Positions 1 through 10,753 are shown, counted from the first letter of the stretch. The stretch is DNA of 64,000 nucleotides from Betaproteobacteria bacterium (GCA_016709665.1 JADJMI010000001.1:124001-188000); one strand, 5' to 3'. Program-made: numbers and translations. The notes: generated by a model not told the origin, from the letters alone.

Positions 1-22
1 GGGCACGGCAATCGAGACATTC

Positions 23-406
23 ATGCCGCCCGTGAACCCTCCCCAGCCTTCGCGGCGCCGCTTCACGCGCGTGCCGTTCCACACCCAGGTCACGCTCGCC
101 TGCGAGGGCAGCCCGCGCGAGTGCGTCCTCATCGACATCTCGCTCAATGGCGCCCTCGTCGAGGACGGGACGGCGCTCGACGTGCCGCCGGGCACGCCCT
201 GCGCGCTGGCCGTCCACCTGGGCGACCGGGCGCACATGATCCGCATGGCGGGCGTGGTGGCCCACGCCACCGAGGGGCGGCTGGGCATCCAGTGCCGGGA
301 GATCGGGCTCGAGAGCATCACCAACCTGCGCCGGCTCGTCGAGCTGAACGCGGGCGACGAAAGCCTGCTCGAGCGCGACCTCGCCGCGCTGATCGAGGGC
401 GGCTGA
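23..406 (+). CDS. PilZ domain protein (c-di-GMP receptor)
   Basis: A 127-residue protein made almost entirely of one PilZ domain, the family that binds the second messenger cyclic di-GMP. Both halves of the ligand signature are visible: an arginine-rich stretch RRRFTR at residues 11-16 and DISLNGA at 38-44, matching the usual RxxxR and (D/N)xSxxG motifs. There is no signal peptide or membrane segment, so it should be cytoplasmic. Single-domain PilZ proteins usually act as adaptors on motility, pili or polysaccharide export; nothing nearby says which. The start codon lies only 22 bases from the window edge, so its upstream context is unknown. Confidence 0.85.
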   Translation: MPPVNPPQPSRRRFTRVPFHTQVTLACEGSPRECVLIDISLNGALVEDGTALDVPPGTPCALAVHLGDRAHMIRMAGVVAHATEGRLGIQCREIGLESITNLRRLVELNAGDESLLERDLAALIEGG

Positions 407-493
407 CGATCGCCTGGCGTCGAAGCCGCCGATTGCGTTCGGCTGTCGAGGGGAATAGGCTCGGGTCCCGCTTCGTTCGTCCGGAAGGCCCCC

Positions 494-1207
494 ATGTCCG
501 CGACACCCGGCACCGCCCGAAGCCTCGGCGAACGGCGCCTCTACACCGCAGGCGCCATCCTCGCCGCCCTCGTCGCCTTCGCGGGCTTCGCCCGCACCTA
601 CTACCTGAAGGGCTCGTTCGGCTCACCCGACCTATCGCCGATCCTGCACGCGCACGGCCTCGTGATGACGCTGTGGTTCGTGCTCTTCATCGCGCAGGCC
701 CGGCTGGTCGCGGCGGGCAGGACGGACATTCACCGCAAGCTGGGCCTGGCGGGTGTCGTCGTCGCGATCCTCGTCGTGGCGTTGGGCTCGGTCATCGCCG
801 TCGACGGCGCCCGCGGCGGCCTTTCACCCGGCCTGCCGCCACTCGTTTTCCTCGCCATCCCGCTCGGGATGCTTGTGGTGTTCGCGACGCTCGTCGGCGC
901 GGCCATCGTGCTTCGCCGCCGCAGCGACTGGCACAAGCGGCTCATGCTGCTCGCGACGCTGGGCCTGATCACGCCCGCGATCGCGCGCCTGTCGATTCAC
1001 GTCCTGGGCATCGAATCGCCACCGCTCTTCTTCGCGGCGACCGACGCGATCGTGATCGCCTGGGTCGCCTGGGACACCGTGCGCAACCGCCGGCTCCACC
1101 CCGCATTCCTGTGGGGGACCCTCTTCTTTCTCGCCTCGCAGCCGCTGCGCATCGCGATCGGGCACACCGACGCGTGGCAGCGATTCGCCGCCTGGCTTGT
1201 GGGCTGA
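494..1207 (+). CDS. Predicted multi-pass membrane protein
   Basis: A 237-residue protein with about six hydrophobic segments (for example around residues 17-35, 57-72, 85-105, 118-140 and 155-170), so an inner-membrane protein. Its most distinctive part is HAHGLVMTLWFVLFIAQ followed by HRKLGLAG. The spaced histidines recall small membrane families of unknown function (DUF2306-like) and could bind haem or metal, but I cannot assign a function. It stands alone, on the same strand as the PilZ gene and convergent with the cupin gene at 1220. Confidence 0.75.
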   Translation: MSATPGTARSLGERRLYTAGAILAALVAFAGFARTYYLKGSFGSPDLSPILHAHGLVMTLWFVLFIAQARLVAAGRTDIHRKLGLAGVVVAILVVALGSVIAVDGARGGLSPGLPPLVFLAIPLGMLVVFATLVGAAIVLRRRSDWHKRLMLLATLGLITPAIARLSIHVLGIESPPLFFAATDAIVIAWVAWDTVRNRRLHPAFLWGTLFFLASQPLRIAIGHTDAWQRFAAWLVG

Positions 1208-1219
1208 GGGGCGCGGGCG

Positions 1220-1621
1220 TCACCGGCCCGCAGGCGCCGGAACGTCGCCCTCGAGAAGCTCGGTGTCCTCGTGCGAATACGCCGGGCTGCAGGCGCACAG
1301 GATGACGAGCGGCGCTTCGGCCCCGGCCTGCGCGCAATGCGCCGTGCCGGGCGGGATGCCGAGGGAATCGCCCGGCGCCACGGCGTGCCAGCGGTCCGCG
1401 ATCCACACCCAGCCCGCGCCCGCGGTCACGTGGTAGATCTCCTCCGTTTCGCGGTGGCGGTGCAGGAGCGTGCGTGCGTTCGCGGGAATCGTGGCCTCCG
1501 CGAGGCTCTGCGCGCGGTTGCCCTGCACGGCCGGGTGCATCAGCTCGCGGATCGTCGAGCCGTCCTTCGTGCGGTACGGCGGGACGGCATCGCGGGCGCT
1601 GCGCAGCTCGCCGGGTTCCAC
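1220..1621 (-). CDS. Cupin domain protein
   Basis: A 133-residue single-domain cupin. The metal-binding first motif is visible as HRHRETEEIYHV near residues 54-65 and the second as PPGTAHCAQ near 94-102. It is the last gene of the minus-strand amino-acid operon and starts 10 bases after the N-carbamoyl-D-amino-acid hydrolase stop, so it is probably co-transcribed with it. Small cupins of this type range from isomerases and dioxygenases to sugar or ligand binders. A role in processing an intermediate of the operon is inference only. Confidence 0.8.
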   Translation of the reverse strand: MEPGELRSARDAVPPYRTKDGSTIRELMHPAVQGNRAQSLAEATIPANARTLLHRHRETEEIYHVTAGAGWVWIADRWHAVAPGDSLGIPPGTAHCAQAGAEAPLVILCACSPAYSHEDTELLEGDVPAPAGR

Positions 1622-1631
1622 GCGGGTCTCC

Positions 1632-2582
1632 TCAGGGCGGCGGGATCGCGCCCTTCCGCTGCACGATCATCCCGTACATCTCGGGCTCGCGATGCCGCGC
1701 GAAGTTGAAGGTGGTGTTCTTGTAGGAGAGCGTGCGGTCGAGATCGCAGCGGGCGATGGCGAGCTCGTCGCCCGTCGTCGTGCAGGCCGCCACGATCTCG
1801 CCCGAGGGCGCGGCGACGATCGAATTGCCGATCTGCTCGACGCCCTCCTCGTTGCCGGCCTTGGCCACGCCCACGACCCACGTGCCGTTCTGGTAGGCGC
1901 CCGCCTGCATGACGAGCTCGTTGTGGAAGTGCGAGAGTGCGTCGTGGTCCGGCGCCGGCGGGTTGTGCACCGGCGTGTTGTAGCCGATGAGGATCATCTC
2001 CACGCCCTGGAGGCCCATCACGCGGTAGGTCTCGGGCCAGCGGCGGTCGTTGCAGATCGCCATGCCGACGAGGCCCGTGACTCCCGCGGCGAGCTCCACG
2101 CGGAACACGGGCCAGCCGAGGTCGCCGCGCTCGAAGTAGCGCTTCTCGAGATGCTGGAAGGCCCGCCACGGCTCGTGCTCCGCGTGGCCGGGCAGGTGGA
2201 TCTTGCGGTACTTGCCGACGATTTCGCCCCGCCGGTTCACCAGCACGGCGGCATTGAAGCGGCGGACGCGCCCCTCCTCGTTCGCGAGTTCCGCGTAGCC
2301 GAGGGTGAAGCCGATGCCGAGCGCTTTCGCCTCGTCGAAGAGGGGCTTCGTCTCCGGGCCGGGCATCTCGCGCTCGAAGAAGGCGTCGATCTCTTCCTGC
2401 CGCTCGAAATACCAGCGCGGGAAGAAGGTGGTGAGCGCGAGCTCGGGAAAGACGACGAGGTCCACGCCGTGGCGCTTCGCCTCCCGCAGCATCGCGATCA
2501 TCCGCGCGACGACCTGCGTCCGCGTTTCCGCGCGCGCGATGGGCCCGAGCTGCGCCGCGCCGACGGTGACGACGCGGCTCAT
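1632..2582 (-). CDS. N-carbamoyl-D-amino-acid hydrolase (D-carbamoylase)
   Basis: A 316-residue nitrilase-superfamily amidase. The Glu-Lys-Cys catalytic triad is visible: E47 in VFPELALTTFFP, K127 in KYRKIHLPGH and C177 in AICNDRRWPETYR. These blocks, and the downstream YNTP-HNPP and MQAG-YQNG motifs, closely match from memory the characterised Agrobacterium N-carbamoyl-D-amino-acid amidohydrolase, which releases the free D-amino acid, CO2 and ammonia. Its ATG overlaps the stop of the upstream M20 hydrolase by four bases (ATGA), indicating translational coupling. No hydantoinase gene lies in the window, so the physiological substrate may be a natural ureido acid rather than a hydantoin product. 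Confidence 0.9.
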   Translation of the reverse strand: MSRVVTVGAAQLGPIARAETRTQVVARMIAMLREAKRHGVDLVVFPELALTTFFPRWYFERQEEIDAFFEREMPGPETKPLFDEAKALGIGFTLGYAELANEEGRVRRFNAAVLVNRRGEIVGKYRKIHLPGHAEHEPWRAFQHLEKRYFERGDLGWPVFRVELAAGVTGLVGMAICNDRRWPETYRVMGLQGVEMILIGYNTPVHNPPAPDHDALSHFHNELVMQAGAYQNGTWVVGVAKAGNEEGVEQIGNSIVAAPSGEIVAACTTTGDELAIARCDLDRTLSYKNTTFNFARHREPEMYGMIVQRKGAIPPP

Positions 2583-3829
2583 GCGGCCAGGTCGAGGAGG
2601 CTCTGCAGGAGGACGTTGGTGCCGGCCTCGAGATCCTTCGGCTCCGTGTGCTCCGCCCCGTTGTGGCTGATGCCCTTCACCGAGGGCACGAAGATCATGG
2701 CGGTCGGGCACATCCGCGCCAGCATCTGCGCGTCGTGGCCGGCGCCGGAAGTCATGTCGCGGCAGGACAGGCCCAGCGCCTTGGCGTGGCGCGCGACGAG
2801 ATCCGCGACGCCGTCGTCGAATTTCACGGGTTCGAAGCGCGCCACGGGCTTGGCGGTGATGGTCACCTTCTCCGACTCGGCGAGGCGCACGAGGAAGTCC
2901 GCGAAGCGCTTCTCGGCCTTCCGGAGGAGCTCCTCGGAGGTATTGCGGATGTCCACCTTCACGTGCGCGCGCGCGGCGATCACGTTGATGATGTTGGGAT
3001 GCAGCGTCACCGCGCCCATCGTGCACACCTGGCTGCCGCCCATCTCCTTCGCGATGGCGCGAAGCTCCATGCCGATGGCCGCCGCGCAGTAGCCCGCGTC
3101 GCGCCGAAGGTGCATGGGCGTGGTGCCCGCGTGATTGGACTGCCCGACGATCGACACCTCCTGCCACGAGATGCCCTGGAGGTTCCTCACCGCGCCGATG
3201 GTGACGCCTTCGATGTCGAGGAGGGGGCCCTGCTCGATGTGCAGCTCCACGTAGGCGTGCGGCTTGTACGCGGGCACGGGTGCGTCGCCCCGGTAGCCTA
3301 TGCGGTCCAGCTCGTCGCCGTAGCGCTTGCCGTCGATGGCGACCGTGTCGTAGGCCTCCGCGAGCGTGAGCCCGCCCACGAAGACCATGGAGCCCAGGAT
3401 GTCCGGATGGAAACGCGCGCCCTCCTCGTTCGAGAAGGCCGCGACGACGAGACCGCGCCGCGTCTTCACGCCCGCGTCGTTCAGCGTCATCGCCACCTCC
3501 AGCCCGCCCAGCACGCCGAGGTTGCCGTCGTACTTGCCGCCGGTGCGCACGGTGTCGATGTGCGAGCCCGTCATCACCGGCGCGGCGGCAGGGTCGGTGC
3601 CCGGGCGAAGGCCGAAGATGTTGCCCACCGGGTCGATCGAGACCGCGAGCCCGGCCGCCTTCATCCAGGCGACGAGCAGGTCGCGGCCGTCGCGGTCCTC
3701 GTCGGTGAGGGCGAGCCGGCAGCAGGCGTTGTCCTTCCAGCCGATCCTGGCCATGGCCTCCAGGCGTTCCATGAGGCGCGGGCCGTCGATGCGAAGGGTG
3801 TCGATGCGTTCGAGCGTGGCGGTGGTCAT
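2579..3829 (-). CDS. M20 amidohydrolase: N-carbamoyl-L-amino acid hydrolase / allantoate amidohydrolase
   Basis: A 416-residue zinc-dependent hydrolase of the M20 AAC/carbamoylase family, which cleaves ureido groups from N-carbamoyl-L-amino acids, allantoate or beta-ureidopropionate. The di-metal site is recognisable in GSHIDTVRTGGKYDGNLG, NEEGARF and HIEQGPLL. The lid-domain motif NHAGTTPM and the final HNGAEHT are also present. Family members differ in substrate and the sequence does not decide between them. It overlaps its neighbours by four bases on both sides (ATGA), between the diaminopropionate lyase and the D-carbamoylase, so the operon codes for two ureido-hydrolases. Confidence 0.88.
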   Translation of the reverse strand: MTTATLERIDTLRIDGPRLMERLEAMARIGWKDNACCRLALTDEDRDGRDLLVAWMKAAGLAVSIDPVGNIFGLRPGTDPAAAPVMTGSHIDTVRTGGKYDGNLGVLGGLEVAMTLNDAGVKTRRGLVVAAFSNEEGARFHPDILGSMVFVGGLTLAEAYDTVAIDGKRYGDELDRIGYRGDAPVPAYKPHAYVELHIEQGPLLDIEGVTIGAVRNLQGISWQEVSIVGQSNHAGTTPMHLRRDAGYCAAAIGMELRAIAKEMGGSQVCTMGAVTLHPNIINVIAARAHVKVDIRNTSEELLRKAEKRFADFLVRLAESEKVTITAKPVARFEPVKFDDGVADLVARHAKALGLSCRDMTSGAGHDAQMLARMCPTAMIFVPSVKGISHNGAEHTEPKDLEAGTNVLLQSLLDLAA

Positions 3830-4968
3830 GCGAGTACCTCCTCGGCGCTGCGGCCGACGATCTTGCGGTAGATGACGGGATCGGTGTCGCCCTCGCTGCC
3901 GAGGATGAGCACGCGGGAATCTTCCGCGAGCCCCAGGGCTTCGCGAAGGGCGGGATCGCTCGCGGCCGCGAGCAGGGCGCCCAGCCCGGCCCCGCCCGTC
4001 TCGCCGGACACGATCGGGGTATCGCCGCCGGTGGGAGTCGCGAGGCGGCGCATGGCCGCGAAGGCATCCTCGTCGCCGATGGCGACCGCGACGTTCGCGC
4101 CGCCCGCGAGGATGGGCCAGGCGAGTTCCGACACCTCGCCGCAGGCAAGCCCGGCCATGGCCGTATCGAGCGCGCCGCCCACGACGACGGGATGGCCCGC
4201 CTCGAGGCTCCTGTAGATGCAGTCGGCTTCCCGCGGCTCGACGACGACGAAGCGCGGGCGGCGTTCGCCCCAGCGGATCCAGAAGTGGGCGCACATCGCG
4301 CCCGCGAACGCCCCCACGCCGGCCTGCACGAGCACGTGCGTCGGCGGCACCTCGCCCAGCTGCGCCGCGACTTCCTCGGCCATCACGCCGTAGCCGTGCA
4401 TCACGTCCGTGGGGATGGCCGTGTAGCCGGGATAGGAGGTGTCCGAGACGACGGTCCAGCCGTGGGCGGCCGCCTGCGCGGCGGCGTGGCGAACGGCGTC
4501 GTCGTAGGTGCCCTTCACCTCCACGACCTCGGCCCCGTAGGCGGCGATGGCGTCGCGCCGGCCCTGCGAGACGGTCTCGTGCACGTAGATCACGCAGCGG
4601 CACCCGAAGAGGCGCGCGCCCCAGGCGACCGAGCGGCCGTGGTTGCCGTCCGTCGCGCAGGTGACCGTCTCCTTCGCGACGAGCGCGGCATGGCGGCCAT
4701 CCACGAGCTCGCTGCCGGGCACCTCGCGTCCGAGTGCCGCAGCCAGCTTCCCGCGCAGCACGTTCGCGACGGCATAGGCGCCGCCCAGCGCCTTGAAACT
4801 CTTCAGGCCGAATCGCGACCGCTCGTCCTTGTACCAGAGCATGGCGAAGCCCAGCTCGCGCGCGAGGGCGGGCAGCGCGACGAGGGGCGTGGCCGCGTAG
4901 CCCGGCCAGCGGGAAATTTCGGCGAACGCGGCCGCAAACCCATCGGCGTCGAGCCCGCTCGAACGCAC
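3826..4968 (-). CDS. Diaminopropionate ammonia-lyase (5' end disturbed)
   Basis: A PLP-dependent fold-type II lyase, 380 residues from a GTG. It should convert 2,3-diaminopropionate to pyruvate and two ammonia. PLP lysine K59 lies in GLKSFKALGGAYA. Other family blocks are ATDGNHGRSVAW, SDTSYPGYT, LVQAGVGA, CIYRSLEAGHP, GLACGE and the C-terminal GSEGDTDP. The family normally has about 30 more N-terminal residues. The same frame does read on upstream of the GTG with family-like sequence ending PEEPYGPVRSS, but has no ATG there. The expected ATG at 5047, an ATGA overlap with the ABC gene, is one base out of frame. A single extra C near 5030-5040 would explain this, so the true start is probably 5047. 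Confidence 0.85.
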   Translation of the reverse strand: MRSSGLDADGFAAAFAEISRWPGYAATPLVALPALARELGFAMLWYKDERSRFGLKSFKALGGAYAVANVLRGKLAAALGREVPGSELVDGRHAALVAKETVTCATDGNHGRSVAWGARLFGCRCVIYVHETVSQGRRDAIAAYGAEVVEVKGTYDDAVRHAAAQAAAHGWTVVSDTSYPGYTAIPTDVMHGYGVMAEEVAAQLGEVPPTHVLVQAGVGAFAGAMCAHFWIRWGERRPRFVVVEPREADCIYRSLEAGHPVVVGGALDTAMAGLACGEVSELAWPILAGGANVAVAIGDEDAFAAMRRLATPTGGDTPIVSGETGGAGLGALLAAASDPALREALGLAEDSRVLILGSEGDTDPVIYRKIVGRSAEEVLA

Positions 4969-5043
4969 GGGGCCGTAGGGCTCTTCGGGCGGGGCGGCGG
5001 CGGGGTTGCGGAAGGCGCGGGCGGGAGGAATTCGGGCGGGTCG

Positions 5044-6098
5044 TCATGCAGCGGAAGGCGCGGCGGAAACGGGATCCGCCATGATACTGCCGGGCCGCAG
5101 GTGGCAGGCGACGAGGTGGTCCGGCGCGATGGCCACGAGGGGCGGCTCGGTCTCGCGGCAGCGCGCCTCCACGTAGGGGCAGCGCGTGTGGAAGCGGCAA
5201 CCGGAAGGCGGGTTGATCGGGCTCGGCACGTCACCGCCCAGCACCTTGCGCGCGCGCCGCAGGCCGGGTGTCGCCACCGGCACCGCTTCCAGCAGCGCCT
5301 CCGTATACGGGTGCGCGGGCGAGGTGAAGATCGTGCGCTTGGGCGCGATCTCGACGATCTTGCCCAGGTACATCACGGCCACGCGGTGGCTGATGTGCTC
5401 CACGACGGCGAGGTCGTGCGCGATGAAGAGGTAGGAAAGGCCCAGCTCCTCCTGCAGGTCCATGAGCAGGTTGATCACCTGCGCCTGCACGGAGACGTCG
5501 AGCGCCGAGACGGGCTCGTCGCAGACGATGAGCTTCGGGTTCACGGACAGGGCGCGCGCGATGCCCAGGCGCTGGCGCTGGCCGCCGGAGAACTCGTACG
5601 GGTACTTCACGAGCTGGTCGGGGCGAAGGCCCACGCGCGCGAAGAGTTGCGCGACGCGCTCCTTGCGTTCGCTGCCGGCCAGCTCGCCGAAATTGCGCAG
5701 CGGCTCCGCCACGATCTCGCCCGCCCGCATGCGCGGGTTGAGGGAGGCGTACGGGTCCTGGAAGACGGCCTGCAGTTCCTTGCGGATGATGCGCATCTCG
5801 CCCGCGTTCAGGCCCGTGATCTCGCGACCGCGCCACTGGATGCTGCCCGCGCTCGGGTCCTGGAGCCGCAGGATGAGCTTGCCCGTGGTCGACTTGCCGC
5901 AGCCCGATTCGCCCACGAGGCCGAGCGTCTCGCCCTCGCGGATCCAGAAGCTCACGCCGTCGACCGCGTGCACCTTGGGCGCCCCCGCGGCGAAGAGCCC
6001 CTGGCGCGTGGGGTAGTACTTGCGCAGGCCCTGCACCTCGAGCAGCACGTTGCCGGGCGTGGGCAACGTGGCCGGGGCCGCGACGGTGGCCGGCTCGC

Positions 6099-6102
<4 letters not shown>
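5044..6102 (-). CDS. Dipeptide/oligopeptide ABC transporter ATP-binding protein (DppF/OppF type)
   Basis: A 352-residue ABC ATPase. The Walker A motif GESGCGKS, the signature FSGGQRQRLGIARAL and the Walker B LIVCDEPVSALD are all present. The C-terminal oligopeptide-type extension has the GCRFHTRCP cysteine motif, which in this family is often linked to an iron-sulfur cluster. With the DppD-type ATPase encoded upstream it forms the two-ATPase motor of a peptide importer. Its ATG overlaps the upstream stop as ATGA, and its own stop overlaps an ATG that is out of frame with the following lyase. Confidence 0.92.
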
Positions 6103-7117
<1,015 letters not shown>

Positions 7118-7121
<4 letters not shown>

Positions 7122-8011
7122 AGGCGCCTCGCGAGACGGGGATCGAGCGCATCGCGCATGCCGTCGCCCAGCAGGTTCACGGACAGCACGGTGAGCGACA
7201 GGAAGATGCCCGGGAAGAGCAGGATGGTGCCGGCGATCTGGATGAGGCTCCTCGACTCCGCCATGATGTTGCCCCAGCTCGGGATGTTGGGCGGCGTGCC
7301 CGCGCCGATGAAGCTGAGGATCGCCTCCGTGATCATCGCGGAGGCGCAGATGTAGGTGGCCTGGACGAGCAGCGGCGCCACGGTGTTGGGCAGGATGTGG
7401 CGCAGCAGGATCATCGGCACCCGCGTGCCCGAGGCCACGGCGGCTTCCACGTAGGGCTGCTCGCGAAGCTGCAGCACCAGGCTGCGCACGAGCCGAACCA
7501 CGCGCGGGATCTCCGCGATGGCGATGGCGGCGATCACGTTGGTGAGGCTCGCCTTGGTGAGCGCGATGAGCGCGATGGCGAGCAGCACGGACGGGATGGA
7601 CATGAGGCCGTCCATCACGCGCATCACGATGGCATCGAGCCAGCGCACGAAGCCCGTCACGAGGCCGATCGCCAGGCCGATCGCGGTGGCCGCGAGCGCC
7701 ACCGCGAGCCCCACCGTGAGCGAGACGCGCGTGCCGTAGATCACGCGGCTGTAGACGTCGCGGCCGAGCATGTCCGTGCCGAACCAGTACTGCGCCGAAG
7801 GGGGCTTCAGGCGCTTGACCGGCGAGACCGTGAGCGGGTCCACCGTGCCGAGCCAGGGCGCGAGCACGGCCACCAGCACCATGAGCACGAGCACGACGGC
7901 CCCGGCGATGGCCGTCGGGTGCCGGCGCAGGGCCGCGCCCAGGCGGCGCCAGGCGGTGCCGGAATTGACCGGCGTCACCACCGGCGGGCTCGCGGGGTTG
8001 GCTTCAGCCAC
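7118..8011 (-). CDS. Dipeptide ABC transporter permease (DppC type)
   Basis: A 297-residue inner-membrane permease with an N-terminal cytoplasmic stretch, a first membrane segment around residues 33-53 and about five more. The periplasmic loop LKPPSAQYWFGTDMLGRDV is typical of DppC/OppC. The cytoplasmic EAA loop VEAAVASGTRVPMILLRH couples to the ATPases. The start is a GTG, nine bases after the DppB-type stop, and the stop overlaps the DppD-type ATG. The export substrate is not implied; this is an importer. Confidence 0.9.
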
Positions 8012-8020
8012 GGCGCGCGC

Positions 8021-8962
8021 TCAATAGCGGATCCTCGGGTCGAAGAGCACGTAGCTCAGGTCCACGAGCAGGTTCACGAGGACGTAGACGGCCGAGAAAA
8101 GCAGCGTCACGCCCTGGATGATGGGGTAGTCGCGGCGCAGGATCGCGTCCACCGTGAGCCGGCCGATGCCCGGGATGGCGAAAACGGTCTCCGTGACCAC
8201 CACGCCGCCGATCAGCAGCGCGATGCCGATGCCGATGATGGTGACGATGGGCACCGCGGCGTTCTTGAGCGCGTGGCGAACCAGCACGGTGCCGGGCGCG
8301 AGGCCCTTGGCGTGGGCGGTGCGCACGTAGTCCTGCGAAAGCACGTCGAGCATGCTCGCGCGCGTGATCCGCGCGATGAGCGCCATGTAGGTGAGGCCGA
8401 GCGCCACCGAGGGCAGGATCATGTGCCGCAGGAAGGGCCAGAAGCCTTCCCGGATGGGCGAGTAGCCCTGCACCGGCAGCCACTCGAGGTGGATCGAGAA
8501 AAGCAGCACGAGCCCGTAGGCCAGCACGAAGACGGGGACCGAGAAGCCCACCACCGAGACGCCCATCACCACGCGGTCGATCCAGCCGCCCGCGCGAGCG
8601 GCGGCGAGGACGCCCAGCGGAACCGCCAGCGCCACCGCGACGATGAGCGTGCACAAGGTAAGGGCGAGCGTGGGCTCCAGGCGCTGGCCGATGAGCGTGG
8701 TGACCGGCAGCCCCGTGAAGATGGAGGTGCCCAGGTCGCCTTGCGAGAGGGACACGAGCCAGGTGCCGAAGCGAACGAGGTACGGTTGGTCGAGGCCGAG
8801 CTTCGCGCGGATCTTGGCGATGTCCTCTTCCGTCGCGATGTCCCCCGCGATGACCGCGGCGGGGTCCCCCGGGCTCAGGTAGAGGAGCGAGAAGACGAAA
8901 AGCGCGACCACCCCCATGACGGGGATGGTCGCGGCGAGGCGCCTGAGGGCGTAGCCCAGCAT
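8021..8962 (-). CDS. Dipeptide ABC transporter permease (DppB type)
   Basis: A 313-residue permease whose N-terminus MLGYALRRLAATIPVMGVV is the classic first membrane segment of DppB/OppB. A periplasmic domain contains the family motif GDPA and DQPYLVRFGTWL. Five further membrane segments follow, with the EAA loop YVRTAHAKGLAPGTVLVRHALKN, here cited only in part: YVRTAHAKGL. It pairs with the DppC-type permease encoded nine bases downstream, and follows the substrate-binding protein by about 30 bases. Confidence 0.9.
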   Translation of the reverse strand: MLGYALRRLAATIPVMGVVALFVFSLLYLSPGDPAAVIAGDIATEEDIAKIRAKLGLDQPYLVRFGTWLVSLSQGDLGTSIFTGLPVTTLIGQRLEPTLALTLCTLIVAVALAVPLGVLAAARAGGWIDRVVMGVSVVGFSVPVFVLAYGLVLLFSIHLEWLPVQGYSPIREGFWPFLRHMILPSVALGLTYMALIARITRASMLDVLSQDYVRTAHAKGLAPGTVLVRHALKNAAVPIVTIIGIGIALLIGGVVVTETVFAIPGIGRLTVDAILRRDYPIIQGVTLLFSAVYVLVNLLVDLSYVLFDPRIRY

Positions 8963-8993
8963 GCGGTGGTGCGATGGAGCCGGGAGAGACGGC

Positions 8994-10591
8994 TTACTTC
9001 TTCTCCACGTTCCAGAGGAAGGTCACCGGGCTCTTGATGACGCCGGAGATGTTGCTGCGGTACGCCGTCGGGATGATGAACTGCGCCGTCGGGATGTACG
9101 GGATCGACTTCCAGCCCTGGGCCTGCAGCTCGGCGGCGGCCTTCTTCTGGTCCGCGAGCGTGGGCGCGTCGAACCACTTGTCGCGCAGCTCCTCGAGCTT
9201 CGCGTCCGACGGCCAGCCGAACCAGCTCTTGTCGCCCGCGCCGCGCAGGGGCGAGTTGAGCGCGGGGCTCACGATGTCCGGGCCCACGAACCAGGTGTGC
9301 AGGATGCTCCAGCCGCCCTTCTCCACCGGCTCCTTCGAGGCGCGGCGGGTGATGACGGTGCCCCAGTCGCTCGCGGCCAGCTCGGCGTTGATGCCGATCT
9401 TGCGCAGCAGGTCGGCGGTGACGAGCGCCTGCGAGTGCACGATGGGCTGGTCGGTGGCGTCGAGGATGATCGCCTTCTCGCCCTTGTAGCCCGATTCCTT
9501 CACCAGGGCCTTGGCCTTTTCGAGGTCACGCTTGCCGGTGAGCACTTCCGAGCCCGCCGTGTTGGCGAGCGGCGTGCCGCAGGTGAAGAACGAGGCGCAG
9601 GGCTTGCCGTTCTTGGGGTCGCCCGCGATGGCGATGGCGTAGTCGTTCTGGTGACCACGACCATGAGGACGGCCTGGCGCAGCTTCAGGTTGTTGAACGG
9701 GGGCTGCAGGTGGTTGAAGCGCAGCAGGCCGATGGAGCCCAGCGGATCGGTGTTCTCGATCTTCACGTCCTTGTTCTTGGCGAGGAGCGGGATCAGGTCC
9801 GGCGGCATCTGCTGCCACCAGTCGACCTCGCCCGCGCCGAGCGCCGCGGCGGCCGTGGCCGAATCGGGGATGTAGATCCACTCGACGCGATCGACTTTCA
9901 CCACCTTGCCGCCGGAACCCCAGGAGGGCGCTTCCTTGCGCGGCTTGTAGTCGGGGTTCTTCACGAACACGACCTTGTTGCCCGGCACCCACTCGGCCTT
10001 CACGAACTTGAAGGGGCCGGAGCCGATGGATTCGGTGACGGCCGTGAAGGCGTCGGTCTTGGCGACGCGCTCCGGCATGATGAAGGGCACGTTGGACGAG
10101 GGCTTCGCGAGGGCGTCCAGCACGTACGGGAAGGGCTTCTTGAGCTTCAGGCGGAAGGTCTTCGCGTTCACCGCCGTCCAGGTATCGGTGAGGTCGCCGA
10201 GCTTCTGGCCGAAGACATCGCGCTTGGCCCAGCGCTGGATCGAGGCGATGCAATCGGCCGAGGTGACCGGCGCGCCGTCGTGCCACTTGAGGCCGTCGCG
10301 CAGCGTGAAGGTGTAGGTGAGCTTGTCGGCGGAGATCTCCCACTTCTCGAGCATCTGCGGCTGGACGTTGAACTTCTCGTCCACGGCGAGCAGCACGTCG
10401 TAGACCATGTAGCCGTAGTTGCGGGTGATGTAGGCGGTGGTCCAGATGGGGTCGAGGCTGCGCAGGTCGGCCTCGGGGATGAACTTGAGCGTCTTGGCCG
10501 GCTGCGCGAACGCGGCGCCGGAGACGACCAGGCAGCAACCGAGCGCCGCGGCGGCGAGCGCCCGGGCAGGAGCGATGCGGGGGAATGTCAT
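8994..10591 (-). pseudogene. Peptide ABC transporter substrate-binding protein, reading frame broken by a 1-base deletion
   Basis: The solute-binding protein of the operon's importer (SBP_bac_5 family), about 532 residues if read through. The N-terminal frame starts at 10591 with a signal peptide ending AAFAQP, then family blocks RSLDPIWTT, LRDGLKWHDG and LRFNHLQPPFNN. It breaks after RQAVLMVV at about 9653-9656, and the rest (NDYAIAIAGDP through WNVEKK) continues in another frame to the stop at 8994. One missing base between GTG and CAC restores a normal family sequence. All flanking genes are intact, so a sequencing error or a very recent lesion is likely. Confidence 0.85.
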
Positions 10592-10628
10592 GAGTGCGAC
10601 CTTTCGATGCCAGGGGAACGGGAACGAC

Positions 10629-10653
10629 GGGCAAGCTTAACGCAAGCTCGCCC
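10629..10653. promoter_or_regulatory. Imperfect inverted repeat in the divergent promoter region
   Basis: Arms GGGCAAGCTT (10629-10638) and AAGCTCGCCC (10644-10653) pair with one mismatch around a five-base spacer. It lies in the 162-base gap between the divergent peptide-binding-protein gene and the D-aminoacylase gene. It could be an operator shared by the two transcription units. No regulator gene is adjacent, so the binding protein is unknown. Confidence 0.35.
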
Positions 10654-10753
10654 GCCAACCTAAGCAAGGGGCATACCAGCGAAAGGGAACGACCGTTGCC
10701 ACGCGGACCGGCAAGCCCGACACTGGCACCTTTCGCATTCGACCCCGACAGGC

